This document shows, piece by piece, positions 31,952-41,187 of a stretch of 64,000 nt of DNA. The notes beneath the pieces are model-generated. The model made no database searches. It worked only from the letters and a program-made list of their open reading frames with translations, and was not told the origin of the DNA. Position numbers and translations under genes: made by a program. Source of the stretch: Alkalihalobacterium chitinilyticum (GTDB lineage Bacteria > Bacillota > Bacilli > Bacillales > Bacillaceae_F); assembly GCF_029028005.1 (NCBI RefSeq), contig NZ_JAOTPO010000002.1, positions 124,001-188,000 on the forward strand, given 5' to 3'. Position 1 is the first letter of the stretch, and each line of letters begins with the position of its first letter.

Positions 31952-34594
31952 ATGGAAAATCAAGATTTAACAATGCCAACGAAGTACAGCCCGCAAGATA
32001 CAGAAGCAAAATGGTACCCATTTTGGGTCAATGGAAAGTTTTTTGAAGCAACAGGAGACGAAGCAAAGAAACCCTATACGATCGTCATCCCACCGCCAAA
32101 CGTAACAGGAAAGCTTCATTTAGGTCACGCTTGGGATACAACTTTACAAGATATTTTAATCCGTACGAAACGAATGCAAGGATACGATGCGCTTTGGTTG
32201 CCTGGAATGGACCATGCTGGTATCGCGACCCAAGCAAAAGTAGAAGGTAAACTTCGTGAAGAAGGGCTGAGCCGTTACGATTTAGGCCGTGAAAAGTTCC
32301 TAGAAAAATCATGGGAGTGGAAAGAAGAGTATGCCTCACATATCCGCCAGCAATGGTCAAAGCTTGGACTGGCTCTAGACTATTCTCGTGAACGTTTTAC
32401 ATTAGATGAAGGTCTATCTAAAGCCGTTCGTGAAGTTTTTGTCCGCTTATATGAAAAAGGCTTAATCTACCGCGGCGAGTATATAATTAACTGGGATCCG
32501 CAAACAAAGACAGCTTTATCTGATATCGAAGTTATTTATAAAGACGTACAAGGTGCGTTCTATCATATGAAATATCCGCTTGTCGATGGAAGTGGCTCTA
32601 TTGAAGTGGCGACTACACGTCCAGAAACGATGCTTGGAGATACAGCTGTTGCGGTTCATCCAGAAGATGACCGTTATAAGCATTTAATCGGCAAGAAAGT
32701 AAAACTGCCTATCGTTGGCCGTGAAATTGAAATTGTCGGTGATGATTACGTTGATATGGAATTTGGTTCAGGTGCCGTTAAAATTACACCTGCACATGAC
32801 CCGAATGACTTTGAAATTGGAAATCGCCATAATTTAGAGCGCGTACTCGTTATGTCGGAAGACGGCAAGATGAATGAGAATGCAGATAAGTATCAAGGAA
32901 TGGATCGTTTCGAGTGCCGTAAGCAAATCGTAAAAGATCTTCAAGATATGGGTGTACTTTTCAAAATTGAAGAACATACACATTCGGTCGGCCATTCTGA
33001 ACGCAGCGGAGCTGTTGTTGAACCTTACCTTTCAACCCAATGGTTCGTTAAAATGGAGCCGCTAGCTGAAGCAGCCATTGAACTGCAAAAGTCGGAAGGA
33101 AAAGTAAACTTTGTTCCAGAACGTTTTGAAAAGACATATCTTCACTGGATTGAGAACATCCGTGACTGGTGTATTTCTCGTCAATTATGGTGGGGACATC
33201 GTATCCCGGCTTGGTATCATAAAGAAACCGGTGAAGTGTACGTTGGACATGAGGCTCCAGCAGATATTGAGAACTGGGAGCAAGATAATGACGTACTAGA
33301 TACGTGGTTCTCATCTGCATTATGGCCTTTTTCAACGATGGGCTGGCCGGACCAAGAAAGTGCAGACTTTAAACGTTACTATTCAACCGATGTACTCGTT
33401 ACTGGATACGACATCATTTACTTCTGGGTAGCACGGATGATTTTCCAAGGTCTTGAATTTACAGATGAGCGTCCATTTAAAGATGTACTGATTCATGGAC
33501 TCGTTCGTGACTCACAAGGACGCAAAATGAGTAAATCACTCGGTAACGGTGTGGACCCGATGGATGTAATCGACAAGTACGGTGCAGATGCGCTTCGTTT
33601 CTTCCTTGCGACAGGAAGCTCTCCAGGAAATGACTTACGTTTCTATTGGGAGAAAGTGGAGTCGACGTGGAACTTTGCGAATAAAATTTGGAATGCTTCG
33701 CGATTTGCCTTAATGAATATGAACGGCTTGAAGTACGAGGAAATTGATCTGACTGGAGAAAAAACGATTGCCGATCAGTGGATTTTAACAAGACTTCAAG
33801 AAACGATTGAGTCGGTGACTCGCTTAACGGAAGCGTATGAATTTGGTGAAGTCGGCCGTGTCCTTTATAACTTTATTTGGGATGATTTCTGTGACTGGTA
33901 CATTGAAATGGCGAAGCTTCCACTTTACGGTGATAACGAAGAAGCGAAGAAAACGACACGTTCTGTTCTCGCTTATGTGTTAGATCAAACGCTTCGCCTA
34001 TTACACCCGTTAATGCCGTTTATTACCGAGGAAATATGGCAGCATTTGCCGCATGATGGCGAATCAATTACTGTTGCAGCTTGGCCAGAAAAGCAAGAGC
34101 ACTTAATGTTTGAAAATGCTGTAGCCGATTTCAACCTGTTAAAAGACATCATTCGTTCGGTTCGTAATACACGTTCAGAGTTAAATGTCCCTATGAGTAA
34201 ACAAATTGAGCTTCACATTAAAGCAAAAGATGCTCAAGTATTAGACCAATTAAATCGCGGCCTTCAGTATGTTGAGAAGTTCTGTAACCCAAGTGAATTA
34301 AAAATCGGAACAGACATTCCGACACCTGAAAAGTCAATGTCTAACGTCCTAACGGGTGTGGAGTTATACTTACCGCTGGCAGGTCTGCTTGATCTCGATG
34401 CAGAAATTGCCCGTCTTGAAAAAGAACTGGAGAAGTACGACAAAGAAGTAGAACGCGTACAAAAGAAACTCAGCAATCAAGGCTTTATTGCAAAAGCACC
34501 AGAGAAAGTCATCGAAGAAGAAAAAGCGAAAGAAGCAGATTATATTGAAAAACGCGAATCTGTGAAAGCGCGCATTGCGGAGTTAAAAGGGTAA
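31952..34594 (+). CDS. valS: Valyl-tRNA synthetase
   Basis: This is the class I synthetase charging tRNA(Val). The 880 residues show the HIGH motif in [16 protein letters not shown] (about 47-62), the CP1 editing domain (about 190-340), the KMSKS motif in [14 protein letters not shown] (about 525-538), the anticodon-binding helical domain, and a C-terminal coiled coil (about 810-880) typical of ValRS. RBS AAAGGAGGT precedes ATG. Regulated by the T-box upstream; a perfect-stem terminator follows. Confidence 0.98.
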   Translation: MENQDLTMPTKYSPQDTEAKWYPFWVNGKFFEATGDEAKKPYTIVIPPPNVTGKLHLGHAWDTTLQDILIRTKRMQGYDALWLPGMDHAGIATQAKVEGKLREEGLSRYDLGREKFLEKSWEWKEEYASHIRQQWSKLGLALDYSRERFTLDEGLSKAVREVFVRLYEKGLIYRGEYIINWDPQTKTALSDIEVIYKDVQGAFYHMKYPLVDGSGSIEVATTRPETMLGDTAVAVHPEDDRYKHLIGKKVKLPIVGREIEIVGDDYVDMEFGSGAVKITPAHDPNDFEIGNRHNLERVLVMSEDGKMNENADKYQGMDRFECRKQIVKDLQDMGVLFKIEEHTHSVGHSERSGAVVEPYLSTQWFVKMEPLAEAAIELQKSEGKVNFVPERFEKTYLHWIENIRDWCISRQLWWGHRIPAWYHKETGEVYVGHEAPADIENWEQDNDVLDTWFSSALWPFSTMGWPDQESADFKRYYSTDVLVTGYDIIYFWVARMIFQGLEFTDERPFKDVLIHGLVRDSQGRKMSKSLGNGVDPMDVIDKYGADALRFFLATGSSPGNDLRFYWEKVESTWNFANKIWNASRFALMNMNGLKYEEIDLTGEKTIADQWILTRLQETIESVTRLTEAYEFGEVGRVLYNFIWDDFCDWYIEMAKLPLYGDNEEAKKTTRSVLAYVLDQTLRLLHPLMPFITEEIWQHLPHDGESITVAAWPEKQEHLMFENAVADFNLLKDIIRSVRNTRSELNVPMSKQIELHIKAKDAQVLDQLNRGLQYVEKFCNPSELKIGTDIPTPEKSMSNVLTGVELYLPLAGLLDLDAEIARLEKELEKYDKEVERVQKKLSNQGFIAKAPEKVIEEEKAKEADYIEKRESVKARIAELKG

Positions 34595-34618
34595 AACAAC
34601 ATCCAAATACAAAAGCAC

Positions 34619-34655
34619 AAAGAAGACGAAAATCTGAGATTTTCGTCTTCTTTTA
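34619..34655. terminator. Terminator of valS, possibly bidirectional
   Basis: Arms AAGAAGACGAAAATC and GATTTTCGTCTTCTT are perfectly complementary around TGA and are followed by a short T run. A convergent minus-strand gene ends at 34712. Confidence 0.85.
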
Positions 34656-34711
34656 CTTGACTTCGAACTAATACAATCTGCTACCTTAGTAGAAAAAGGG
34701 ACGTGTTCTCT

Positions 34712-35590
34712 TTAAACATCCGCTAATACTTTCATCATATGCTGTAAGTATAGTCGGACGATATTGTAATTCGAATTAGCTGATAATGTTCGTGAGCCTA
34801 CGACGTCTTCAATTTCGTTAAAGATGAACTGTCCTTCTTTATCGAACAGAAAATCGATCCCAACCAGGCCAAGTTGTCCGTCAAATTGGGCAATAATCTT
34901 TTCCACTAATGCGGTTTCCTCATCATTTAACTCATATATTTTAGCACTTCCGCCTAAAGAAAAATTCGCTTTAAAATCAGTTGAAGAATAGCGTAAGATC
35001 GCAGCGATGATTGTCGAGCCAATGACAAAGACGCGAACATCTTTCCCAGGAACGTCTCCCATCTCTTGAATGATTAAGTCGTTTGAAGTGATGTTAGCTA
35101 ACAACGCTTCTAATGCCTGCAGACTTTCCACAGCGTATACTTGCTGTCCGCTTCTCCCTGATACTTCTTTGACAACGATCGGATAAGAAAACGGAAGGTG
35201 CAAGGGCACAAATTCATTCTTTTTTACAAATAAGGTATTCAACATCGGAATGCCAGCCCGCGTTAAAAATTGGTGCGTTCTTGCTTTATCGTTACAAAGC
35301 CCGGAAACGAACGAGGTATTAAAAACAGTAACACCTAGTGCTTCTAGTTGTTGACTAAAAAGTGGATCAATATTTCGCATAATCGCAAATTCGGGTAGTT
35401 GAAGTTCACTTTGATGGTGGTGAATAAACAGCTGCTGATCTATGACGCCATAAAGGAGGTCCTCTTTTAGGTAAAAGGATAAATCGATGCCTAATAAGTT
35501 AGCTTCTTCTAACATCCAATCGATATAGGCTTGATTTTTGTCAGCATCTTCTCGGTTATAAATGAGCCATCCTGTTCGTTTTTTTTTCAT
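34712..35590 (-). CDS. RimK-like ATP-grasp ligase of unknown substrate
   Basis: The 292-residue protein has the ATP-grasp layout of RimK-type amino-acid ligases: an N-terminal preATP-grasp domain (about 1-95), a nucleotide-binding Lys in YPIVVKEVSGRSGQQVY (about 135-151; the GRSGQ loop covers ATP), the EMGDVPGKDVRVFVIG region (about 178-193), and the metal-binding end GIDFLFDKEGQFIFNEIE (about 246-263). Relatives add amino acids to peptides or proteins; the substrate cannot be told here. It stands alone on the minus strand between valS and folC, convergent with valS and divergent from folC. Confidence 0.82.
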   Translation of the reverse strand: MKKKRTGWLIYNREDADKNQAYIDWMLEEANLLGIDLSFYLKEDLLYGVIDQQLFIHHHQSELQLPEFAIMRNIDPLFSQQLEALGVTVFNTSFVSGLCNDKARTHQFLTRAGIPMLNTLFVKKNEFVPLHLPFSYPIVVKEVSGRSGQQVYAVESLQALEALLANITSNDLIIQEMGDVPGKDVRVFVIGSTIIAAILRYSSTDFKANFSLGGSAKIYELNDEETALVEKIIAQFDGQLGLVGIDFLFDKEGQFIFNEIEDVVGSRTLSANSNYNIVRLYLQHMMKVLADV

Positions 35591-35714
35591 AAAACCTCTC
35601 CTGATCTATTTCTTTGAACAACAATAAGTGATTAAATAGAGTATATTGAATTGTCTTGTTTCATCATAAAGGAAAAGACATTATTTTGCATACTTTTTTC
35701 AAAGGAGCTTATCC

Positions 35715-36983
35715 ATGCTTTCTTACCATAAAGCAAATGAGTTAATCGAACAAACAAAGGAAAACAAAATTTATTTCGGACTTGAAAGAATGCAAGTCTT
35801 ACTTGAAAAGCTAGGGAACCCGCATGAGAAGACAAGAAGTATTCACCTTGCCGGCACGAACGGAAAAGGGTCGACCTTAACCTATTTGCGTTCTATATTA
35901 AATGAGGCTGGGTATCGCGTCGGTACATTTACATCACCCTATCTATTTCAACGAAACGATCAAATTCAACTAGACGGGAAGCCAATTTCACAAGAAGATT
36001 TTGTACAACTAGTGGAACAAATACTCCCGGTTATCGAAGAGCTCAAACGCTCGGATTACGGTGCACCTGTTGAATTTGAAGTGATGACAGCACTCGCTTT
36101 TATGTATTTTGCTCAAGTAGAAAATATTGACTTTGTGATTATTGAAACAGGATTAGGAGGCCGGTTAGATCCGACGAATGTTCTTACACCACTAGTTGCG
36201 ATTATCACCAATATTGGCCTTGATCATATCGAATTTTTAGGAAATGACCTGCTGCAAATCGCAAATGAAAAAGCAGGAATTATTAAACCTTCAATTCCTC
36301 TCGTTTCAGGATGTACGCAGCAAGAAGTCATCTCACTGCTCCAGAAAACGGCAGCAGAACAACAATCATCACTACACCAATTAGGAAGTCAATTTGAGGT
36401 ACACCATTCAAACGAGACGTTTACTTATACATCTGAACAACATACCTACACCGACTTACAGCTTGCCATGCTCGGTACCCATCAACAAACCAATGCTGCA
36501 TTAGCTATACAAACGATTGAACTACTAGAAGCATTTCACGATGTTCAAGTACAACAAGAGGCATTAAGGTCGGGCCTACAACAAGCAACAATAAAAAACC
36601 GAATTGAAGTCGTGCAAACTGAGCCAATGGTTATCATGGACGGCGGTCATAATCAAGAGGGGATCAAAGCCCTTGTCGATACATTACTAAACTCGTTTCC
36701 GGATAAAAAATTCATCGTCCTATTTTCAGCGATGGTCGATAAAGAGGTAAAAGAAATGATCCAATCGTTGCAGCAACTCACCCATAAGATTATCGTAACA
36801 ACGTTCCCTCATCCGCGTTCTATTCAGCGAGATGAGATTTATCGTGTACTTGACCATCATTCGCTTCAATTTGTAGAAGATTACAAAATCGCCTTCCACC
36901 AATTAAGAGGTGACCTGCAAGAGGACGAGGTTCTCGTCGTCACTGGCTCGCTTAATTTTCTTTCGTTTGTGAGGCAAGCTTGA
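35715..36983 (+). CDS. folC: Folylpolyglutamate/dihydrofolate synthase, copy 1
   Basis: It adds glutamates to folates (and glutamate to dihydropteroate in bifunctional members). The 422 residues show the Mur-ligase-type P-loop LAGTNGKGSTLTYL (about 46-59), IETGLGGRLDPTNVL (about 142-156), the carbamylated-Lys region NEKAGIIKPS, and the C-terminal domain with MDGGHNQEGIKALV (about 310). RBS CAAAGGAG precedes ATG. It lies after valS, as in B. subtilis, and is followed 144 bases later by a second homologous gene. Confidence 0.93.
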   Translation: MLSYHKANELIEQTKENKIYFGLERMQVLLEKLGNPHEKTRSIHLAGTNGKGSTLTYLRSILNEAGYRVGTFTSPYLFQRNDQIQLDGKPISQEDFVQLVEQILPVIEELKRSDYGAPVEFEVMTALAFMYFAQVENIDFVIIETGLGGRLDPTNVLTPLVAIITNIGLDHIEFLGNDLLQIANEKAGIIKPSIPLVSGCTQQEVISLLQKTAAEQQSSLHQLGSQFEVHHSNETFTYTSEQHTYTDLQLAMLGTHQQTNAALAIQTIELLEAFHDVQVQQEALRSGLQQATIKNRIEVVQTEPMVIMDGGHNQEGIKALVDTLLNSFPDKKFIVLFSAMVDKEVKEMIQSLQQLTHKIIVTTFPHPRSIQRDEIYRVLDHHSLQFVEDYKIAFHQLRGDLQEDEVLVVTGSLNFLSFVRQA

Positions 36984-37022
36984 GAAATAGGTAGATAAAT
37001 TAGATAATTAAGTAATAGAAAT

Positions 37023-37065
37023 GCCTCAGTTACAAGAGTAATCTTTTGTGCAGGGGCTTTTCTAT
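37023..37065 (+). terminator. Probable terminator between the two folC copies
   Basis: GCCTC pairs with GGGGC, with an inner ACAAGA/TCTTTTGT pairing, and a TTTTCTATTT tail follows. The stem is imperfect, so partial readthrough is plausible. Confidence 0.45.
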
Positions 37066-37127
37066 TTGAGGTGAGTAGGAGATAATAATATAGACACTGT
37101 TAGTTCGGAAGAAAGGGCGTATTACGG

Positions 37128-38423
37128 ATGAAAACATTTGCAGAAATAGTTGAGTTTATACAAGGACGTAATGTTATTCAACTAGGACTAGAAAATATGG
37201 AAGGGTTTCTAGCAGAGATCGGAAACCCTCAGCGAAAGTTAAAGATCATTCACATTGCTGGTACGAACGGGAAAGGATCAACGTTAAATTTTATTCGAGA
37301 GTTGTTACTAGAAGCCGGATACGATGTCGGTGCGTTTACAACTCCTGCGGTACTCAGCTATGAAGAGCAAATCTCTATTAATAAAAAACCGATTACGAAA
37401 GAGGACTTTGTCCACGTCTTTGATCAATTAACACCAGCACGCGAACGATTTGAAGCAAGTGGACAAGCGATGTTGACTGAATTCGAAAGTTTAACGGCCA
37501 TGATGTTTTACTATTTTGCAGAAGTTCGTCCAGTCGATTTTTTACTTTTAGAAACAGGAATGGGAGGTCGACTCGATGCAACGAATGTCTCGATGCCTCT
37601 AGTAACTGCGATCACAAATATCGGCATGGACCACATGCATTTACTAGGTGAAACGAAAGAAGAGATTGCATGGGAAAAAGCAGGAATTATTAAAGCGGGC
37701 GTACCGCTCATCACGACGGAAAGTGATGAGAACATCCTGGAGATTTTTAAACACCAATCAAAGCAAAAGCGCTCGAAACTTTATATGGTAGACAATGACT
37801 TTTTCGTCGAAGATACGGCTTCAACAAGTGGTTTACAAACGTTCACCTTTACATCACCATTTCGGAAAATAGAGGATCTGGAACTAACGATGCTCGGTCA
37901 ACATCAAATCAAAAATGCGTCACTTGCCTTAATGGTTATTGATTATTTAAAAACATATCAAGCGCTTCTTATTACAGAAGAAGAAATTCGAAGGGCCCTA
38001 AAGAAGGCGATGTGGATCGGACGCTTTGAAAAAATCAGTGAAACACCTCTTGTCTATATCGATGGTGCTCATAACGAGGAAGGAATAGCAGCCTTAGCAA
38101 GCATTTTACGTGAACAGTTTGCAGATAAGAACATTAAGGTGTTATTCGCGGCCACCAAAGAAAAAGATGTTGAAAAGATGCTCACTCCTCTATATGACGT
38201 AATAGATGAAATTAGTTTTACTAGTTTTGATTTTCCGCGGGCAGCTACAGCAACCGATTTATATGAAAATTGCAGCTATGAAGATAAAACGATGGTCACT
38301 GACTGGAAGAGTTACATTCAAACGAAACTGCCAATGCTAGAAGAGTGGGACTTATTTCTTATAACAGGATCATTATATTTTATTTCACAAGCAAGGTTAC
38401 ATTTTGAAAAAGTAAATTCATAG
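37128..38423 (+). CDS. folC: Folylpolyglutamate/dihydrofolate synthase, copy 2
   Basis: The 431-residue paralogue of the preceding gene has the same family motifs: P-loop IAGTNGKGSTLNFI (about 44-57), LETGMGGRLDATNVS (the canonical GGRLDATN form, whereas copy 1 has GGRLDPTN), WEKAGIIKAGVPLIT, and YIDGAHNEEGIAALAS. RBS GAAAGGGCG precedes ATG. The two copies are clearly diverged, so this is an old duplication or an acquired paralogue rather than a fresh tandem copy. One may do the dihydrofolate step and the other polyglutamylation, but this is inference. Confidence 0.92.
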   Translation: MKTFAEIVEFIQGRNVIQLGLENMEGFLAEIGNPQRKLKIIHIAGTNGKGSTLNFIRELLLEAGYDVGAFTTPAVLSYEEQISINKKPITKEDFVHVFDQLTPARERFEASGQAMLTEFESLTAMMFYYFAEVRPVDFLLLETGMGGRLDATNVSMPLVTAITNIGMDHMHLLGETKEEIAWEKAGIIKAGVPLITTESDENILEIFKHQSKQKRSKLYMVDNDFFVEDTASTSGLQTFTFTSPFRKIEDLELTMLGQHQIKNASLALMVIDYLKTYQALLITEEEIRRALKKAMWIGRFEKISETPLVYIDGAHNEEGIAALASILREQFADKNIKVLFAATKEKDVEKMLTPLYDVIDEISFTSFDFPRAATATDLYENCSYEDKTMVTDWKSYIQTKLPMLEEWDLFLITGSLYFISQARLHFEKVNS

Positions 38424-38542
38424 TATAATAATACCATTAATTATATTATCACTATGTTTAAAGTAGGAATTTTTACACTATTGTAGTAATATAATAAAGA
38501 GAGATCGAAATTTCAGAAAATAATTAATAGGGGGGAAGGTTT

Positions 38543-40279
38543 GTGTCGGGTTCAGTAAAAGCATCATTGTGGACAATTTGGTTTATTATGACTGTTTTTT
38601 TTATCACTGCTTTTGATCAATATGCTTTCTCTCAAATTGCTGGAAATGAAAAAGAAATCCTCTCTTTATTCGTATTAGCTGCAATTGCTGCAGTTTTTCC
38701 CATTCATTATCGAGGGTATTCATTCGTCTTATTTCAATGGGTATCTCTTGCTAGTTTTCTATTATATGGTCTCTTAATTGAAATCATTGTGACCCAATTT
38801 GCACTGCTATTTTCCCTTCTATTAATGAAAATTAATCGTGAAAGCTTGTATCGAATTCCACTGAATTCCATTATGTTCTATATTACGTCTCTTTCTGCTG
38901 CGGGTGTGTATTACTTCGTCGTAGGATTACCGCTTCCCAATGCGCTAGAATTTTTTGTTCCTTTAGCAGCCTATGTTTGTACATTTTTGTTCGTTAACCA
39001 TGTGTTAATCTTCCTCATTCGAAATCATTTGGCTAAAATCAAAACAAAGTTTATTGATAGAGGAACATTGTGGGAACTTGCAACGGCAGCGCTCGTCCTG
39101 CCGATGAGTTTAATCCTTGTCATGATGTACCAAGAAATTGGTTACGGAGCGTCTGGAATCGTCGCAGTTGCTTTTATCGGTATTTCTATTATGTTAAAAG
39201 TCTACCGTCGAAGTGAATTGATGAATGAACAACTGAAAAAAGTAAATGAACTCGGCATTGAATTAAGCAGTACGTGGGAAGTAAATGAGACGGCTCACTT
39301 ATTTATCAATAAAATAAAAGATTTATTCCCAAGCGATTACATCTACTTATATACAATAGAAAACACCAGGCTGGAACTTCTTGAAGCTTATCAAAAAGAC
39401 CCAACGGATCTATTTTCAACCGGAAAAACAATTGACTCGGTAACGGAAAAAGTGTACCGCAGAAAAAGAGCAGTTGTCTTTCAAAACAGGAGCCAATGGC
39501 CGACGCCAGAGCGACTTTGGTTAAAAACAGCTCATTCGGTAATGGTCGTCCCGATGATCCAGCATCGTGAATTAAAAGGGATCATCACTATCGCCGTTAA
39601 TCAAAAAAGTGCTTATAAAAAACAAGATGTCATGTTAATTGAAATCCTCGCAAATTTCGTCGGTGTTGCCATTGATAACGCCCGGCATTACGAAGCAACG
39701 AAAAAGGAAAGTGAACGGTGTCCGCTGACAAGTCTCTATAATTATCGTTCGTTTGAGCGACTATTAATTGAAAACTATGAACGAAGCTTCATTCAGAACG
39801 AAAAAGCAGCTGTCATTTTACTAGACTTAGATCATTTTAAATCTGTAAACGATACGTACGGGCATCAAGCCGGCAATGAAGTACTCTGTCAAATCGCGAG
39901 ACTGATGGAAGAAACGATAGGAGAAAGCGGAATTGTTGCTCGCTATGGCGGTGAAGAGTTTGTTATTCTGTTAACAAACACAAATTCAACGGTCGCATAC
40001 ATGAAAGCGGAGGAATTACGCAGTCGAATTGCACAACACCAGTTCCTTATTCATAACGACCTCAACGAAGGAGAAGTGACAACGATCCAGGTCACAGCGA
40101 GTATTGGTGTGGCAACTAGCGATAATGAAGAGTCTAATCCGGTATCACTTGTCCGACAAGCAGACCGGGCGATGTATACAGGAGCAAAGCAAAAAGGCAG
40201 GAACCGCGTTGCGGTGTATGGGGATGGACCAGTAGTACAAATAGCAGCAGGTACGATGGAAGATACGTTAACGAGATAA
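38543..40279 (+). CDS. Membrane-bound diguanylate cyclase (TM-GAF-GGDEF)
   Basis: It should make cyclic di-GMP from two GTP. The 578 residues comprise about seven N-terminal hydrophobic segments (residues 10-225), a GAF-type sensory domain (about 235-380) and a GGDEF domain (about 390-560) with DLDHFKSVNDTYGHQAGNE and the intact signature ARYGGEEF (near residue 470). The RxxD product-inhibition site normally just before the signature is absent (GESG at that position). Start is GTG after AGGGGGGAAGG. It lies immediately upstream of a class II c-di-GMP riboswitch and a type IV pilus operon, which makes it the obvious candidate to supply the signal. Confidence 0.9.
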   Translation: MSGSVKASLWTIWFIMTVFFITAFDQYAFSQIAGNEKEILSLFVLAAIAAVFPIHYRGYSFVLFQWVSLASFLLYGLLIEIIVTQFALLFSLLLMKINRESLYRIPLNSIMFYITSLSAAGVYYFVVGLPLPNALEFFVPLAAYVCTFLFVNHVLIFLIRNHLAKIKTKFIDRGTLWELATAALVLPMSLILVMMYQEIGYGASGIVAVAFIGISIMLKVYRRSELMNEQLKKVNELGIELSSTWEVNETAHLFINKIKDLFPSDYIYLYTIENTRLELLEAYQKDPTDLFSTGKTIDSVTEKVYRRKRAVVFQNRSQWPTPERLWLKTAHSVMVVPMIQHRELKGIITIAVNQKSAYKKQDVMLIEILANFVGVAIDNARHYEATKKESERCPLTSLYNYRSFERLLIENYERSFIQNEKAAVILLDLDHFKSVNDTYGHQAGNEVLCQIARLMEETIGESGIVARYGGEEFVILLTNTNSTVAYMKAEELRSRIAQHQFLIHNDLNEGEVTTIQVTASIGVATSDNEESNPVSLVRQADRAMYTGAKQKGRNRVAVYGDGPVVQIAAGTMEDTLTR

Positions 40280-40460
40280 GTGTATATAATTTCTAATAGT
40301 TATTACTATTGTCACTTTTGTGACTAAAGTCATGAATTTGATATAAATTCCATAAAAAATTTTATCGAAAAGTATTTTCATTTAGGAGATTCTTGCTATA
40401 ATCAGAGCTATAAGGGTGAAGCAAACAGACTAGTAAATTAAAGGGAATTTAACAACTCTA
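40280..40460. other. Intergenic region between the diguanylate cyclase gene and the pilus leader
   Basis: No gene is supported. A second possible promoter is seen: TTTTCA (40375-40380), 16 bases, TATAAT (40397-40402) preceded by TGC. Inverted GTCAC/GTGAC lies near 40310 without a T run. Confidence 0.4.
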
Positions 40461-40489
40461 ATGACCAGAGGAGTAGAACTTGTTATAAT
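40461..40489 (+). promoter_or_regulatory. Candidate SigA promoter of the pilus operon
   Basis: ATGACC (40461-40466), 17 bases, TATAAT (40484-40489) with an upstream TGT. It would start the transcript about 50 bases before the riboswitch aptamer. The upstream alternative at 40375-40402 is also possible. Confidence 0.5.
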
Positions 40490-40548
40490 AGGTTTGAAAC
40501 AGAAGGAATTAGGGTATTTATTACTAGAATTGTTCAATATATCGAAAA

Positions 40549-40621
40549 TAAAGGCGCGATGAAATACGACTTATATGTGGGCACCTAAGTCGTACGGAGC
40601 TAGTGGTGCAACCGGCTTTTA
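40549..40621 (+). promoter_or_regulatory. Class II cyclic-di-GMP riboswitch aptamer
   Basis: The elements seen match the c-di-GMP-II fold, for which I compare with the Clostridium acetobutylicum aptamer as remembered. P1 is TAAAGGC (40549-40555) with GCTTTTA (40615-40621). The conserved GATGAA is at 40558-40563. A pseudoknot helix pairs TACGACTTA (40565-40573) with TAAGTCGTA (40586-40594). P2 is GCACC (40581-40585) with GGTGC (40605-40609). The diagnostic segments GTGGGCAC and TAGTGGTGCAACCG are both present. The identity is by motif and covarying helices, not by a covariance-model search. Confidence 0.88.
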
Positions 40622-40663
40622 CATATGACATCTCGGAGGTGGTCTAGTAAAGGTTATTTTTTT
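40610..40663 (+). terminator. Riboswitch expression platform: conditional terminator
   Basis: AACC (40610-40613) and TTTAC (40618-40622) can pair with GTAAAGGTT (40647-40655), with an inner hairpin GACATC/GGTGGTC between, followed by ATTTTTTT. The 5' strand shares bases with the 3' strand of aptamer P1 (40615-40621), so P1 formation and termination exclude one another. Ligand binding should favour readthrough (ON switch). Confidence 0.7.
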
Positions 40664-40828
40664 GCTCTTAAACTGTCACTTTATGACAAATTAAGGTAAA
40701 AAAGTTAGCGAACAAGGTCAAAAACACCAAAAGTAGATCAACTCTAGCAACAAGAACGAAGACACGGTTTTGAGAGCAGAAAGCTCAAAAAATAAATTAA
40801 CTATGAGAAAAAAGGGAGAGATTTTTAA

Positions 40829-41179
40829 ATGAAGGCACTTATTCAAAAACGTCTTAAAAACCAAAAAGGTTTGACACTAATCGAGTTACTAGTAGTAATT
40901 GTTATTTTGGGGATTATTGCGGCGATAGCGATACCGTCGTTGATGGATAATCGTACAAATGCTGTAAAAGAAGCTAATGCTCAAACAAATAAAATAGTTC
41001 AGGATGCACACGACCGTTATTTTGCTATCACTGGTAGTTATGCAGCAGATGCAACAGCGTTAAAAAATGCAAATTACCTTAGAGAGATCCCAAAATGTGC
41101 AAACGGTGCAACAAAAACTTTTACTGTTGATGCTAATGGCATGTTAGTAGCAGATAACAAGTGTGGAAATACAGATTAA
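40829..41179 (+). CDS. pilA: Type IV major pilin
   Basis: This is a 116-residue prepilin: a short basic leader ending KNQKG, then the mature class III signal LTLIELLVVIVILGIIAAIAIPSL-type helix with Phe/Leu at +1 and Glu at +5 (cleavage after residue 14). The C-terminal globular part is small, with two Cys (CANGATK and NKCGNTD) able to form the usual D-loop disulfide. RBS AAGGGAGAG precedes ATG. As first gene after the riboswitch, followed by a hairpin, it is probably made in excess over the rest of the operon. ComGC-like pilins are similar, but the surrounding pilM-pilN-pilO-pilB-pilT-pilC set points to a true type IV pilus. Confidence 0.93.
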   Translation: MKALIQKRLKNQKGLTLIELLVVIVILGIIAAIAIPSLMDNRTNAVKEANAQTNKIVQDAHDRYFAITGSYAADATALKNANYLREIPKCANGATKTFTVDANGMLVADNKCGNTD

Positions 41180-41187
41180 TCTATTAG

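Noticed and set aside
40400-40540. GEMM-I (class I) c-di-GMP riboswitch
   Set aside because: GCAAAC near 40431 looks similar, but the GNRA hairpin and other class I conserved blocks are absent; the class II motif downstream fits much better.
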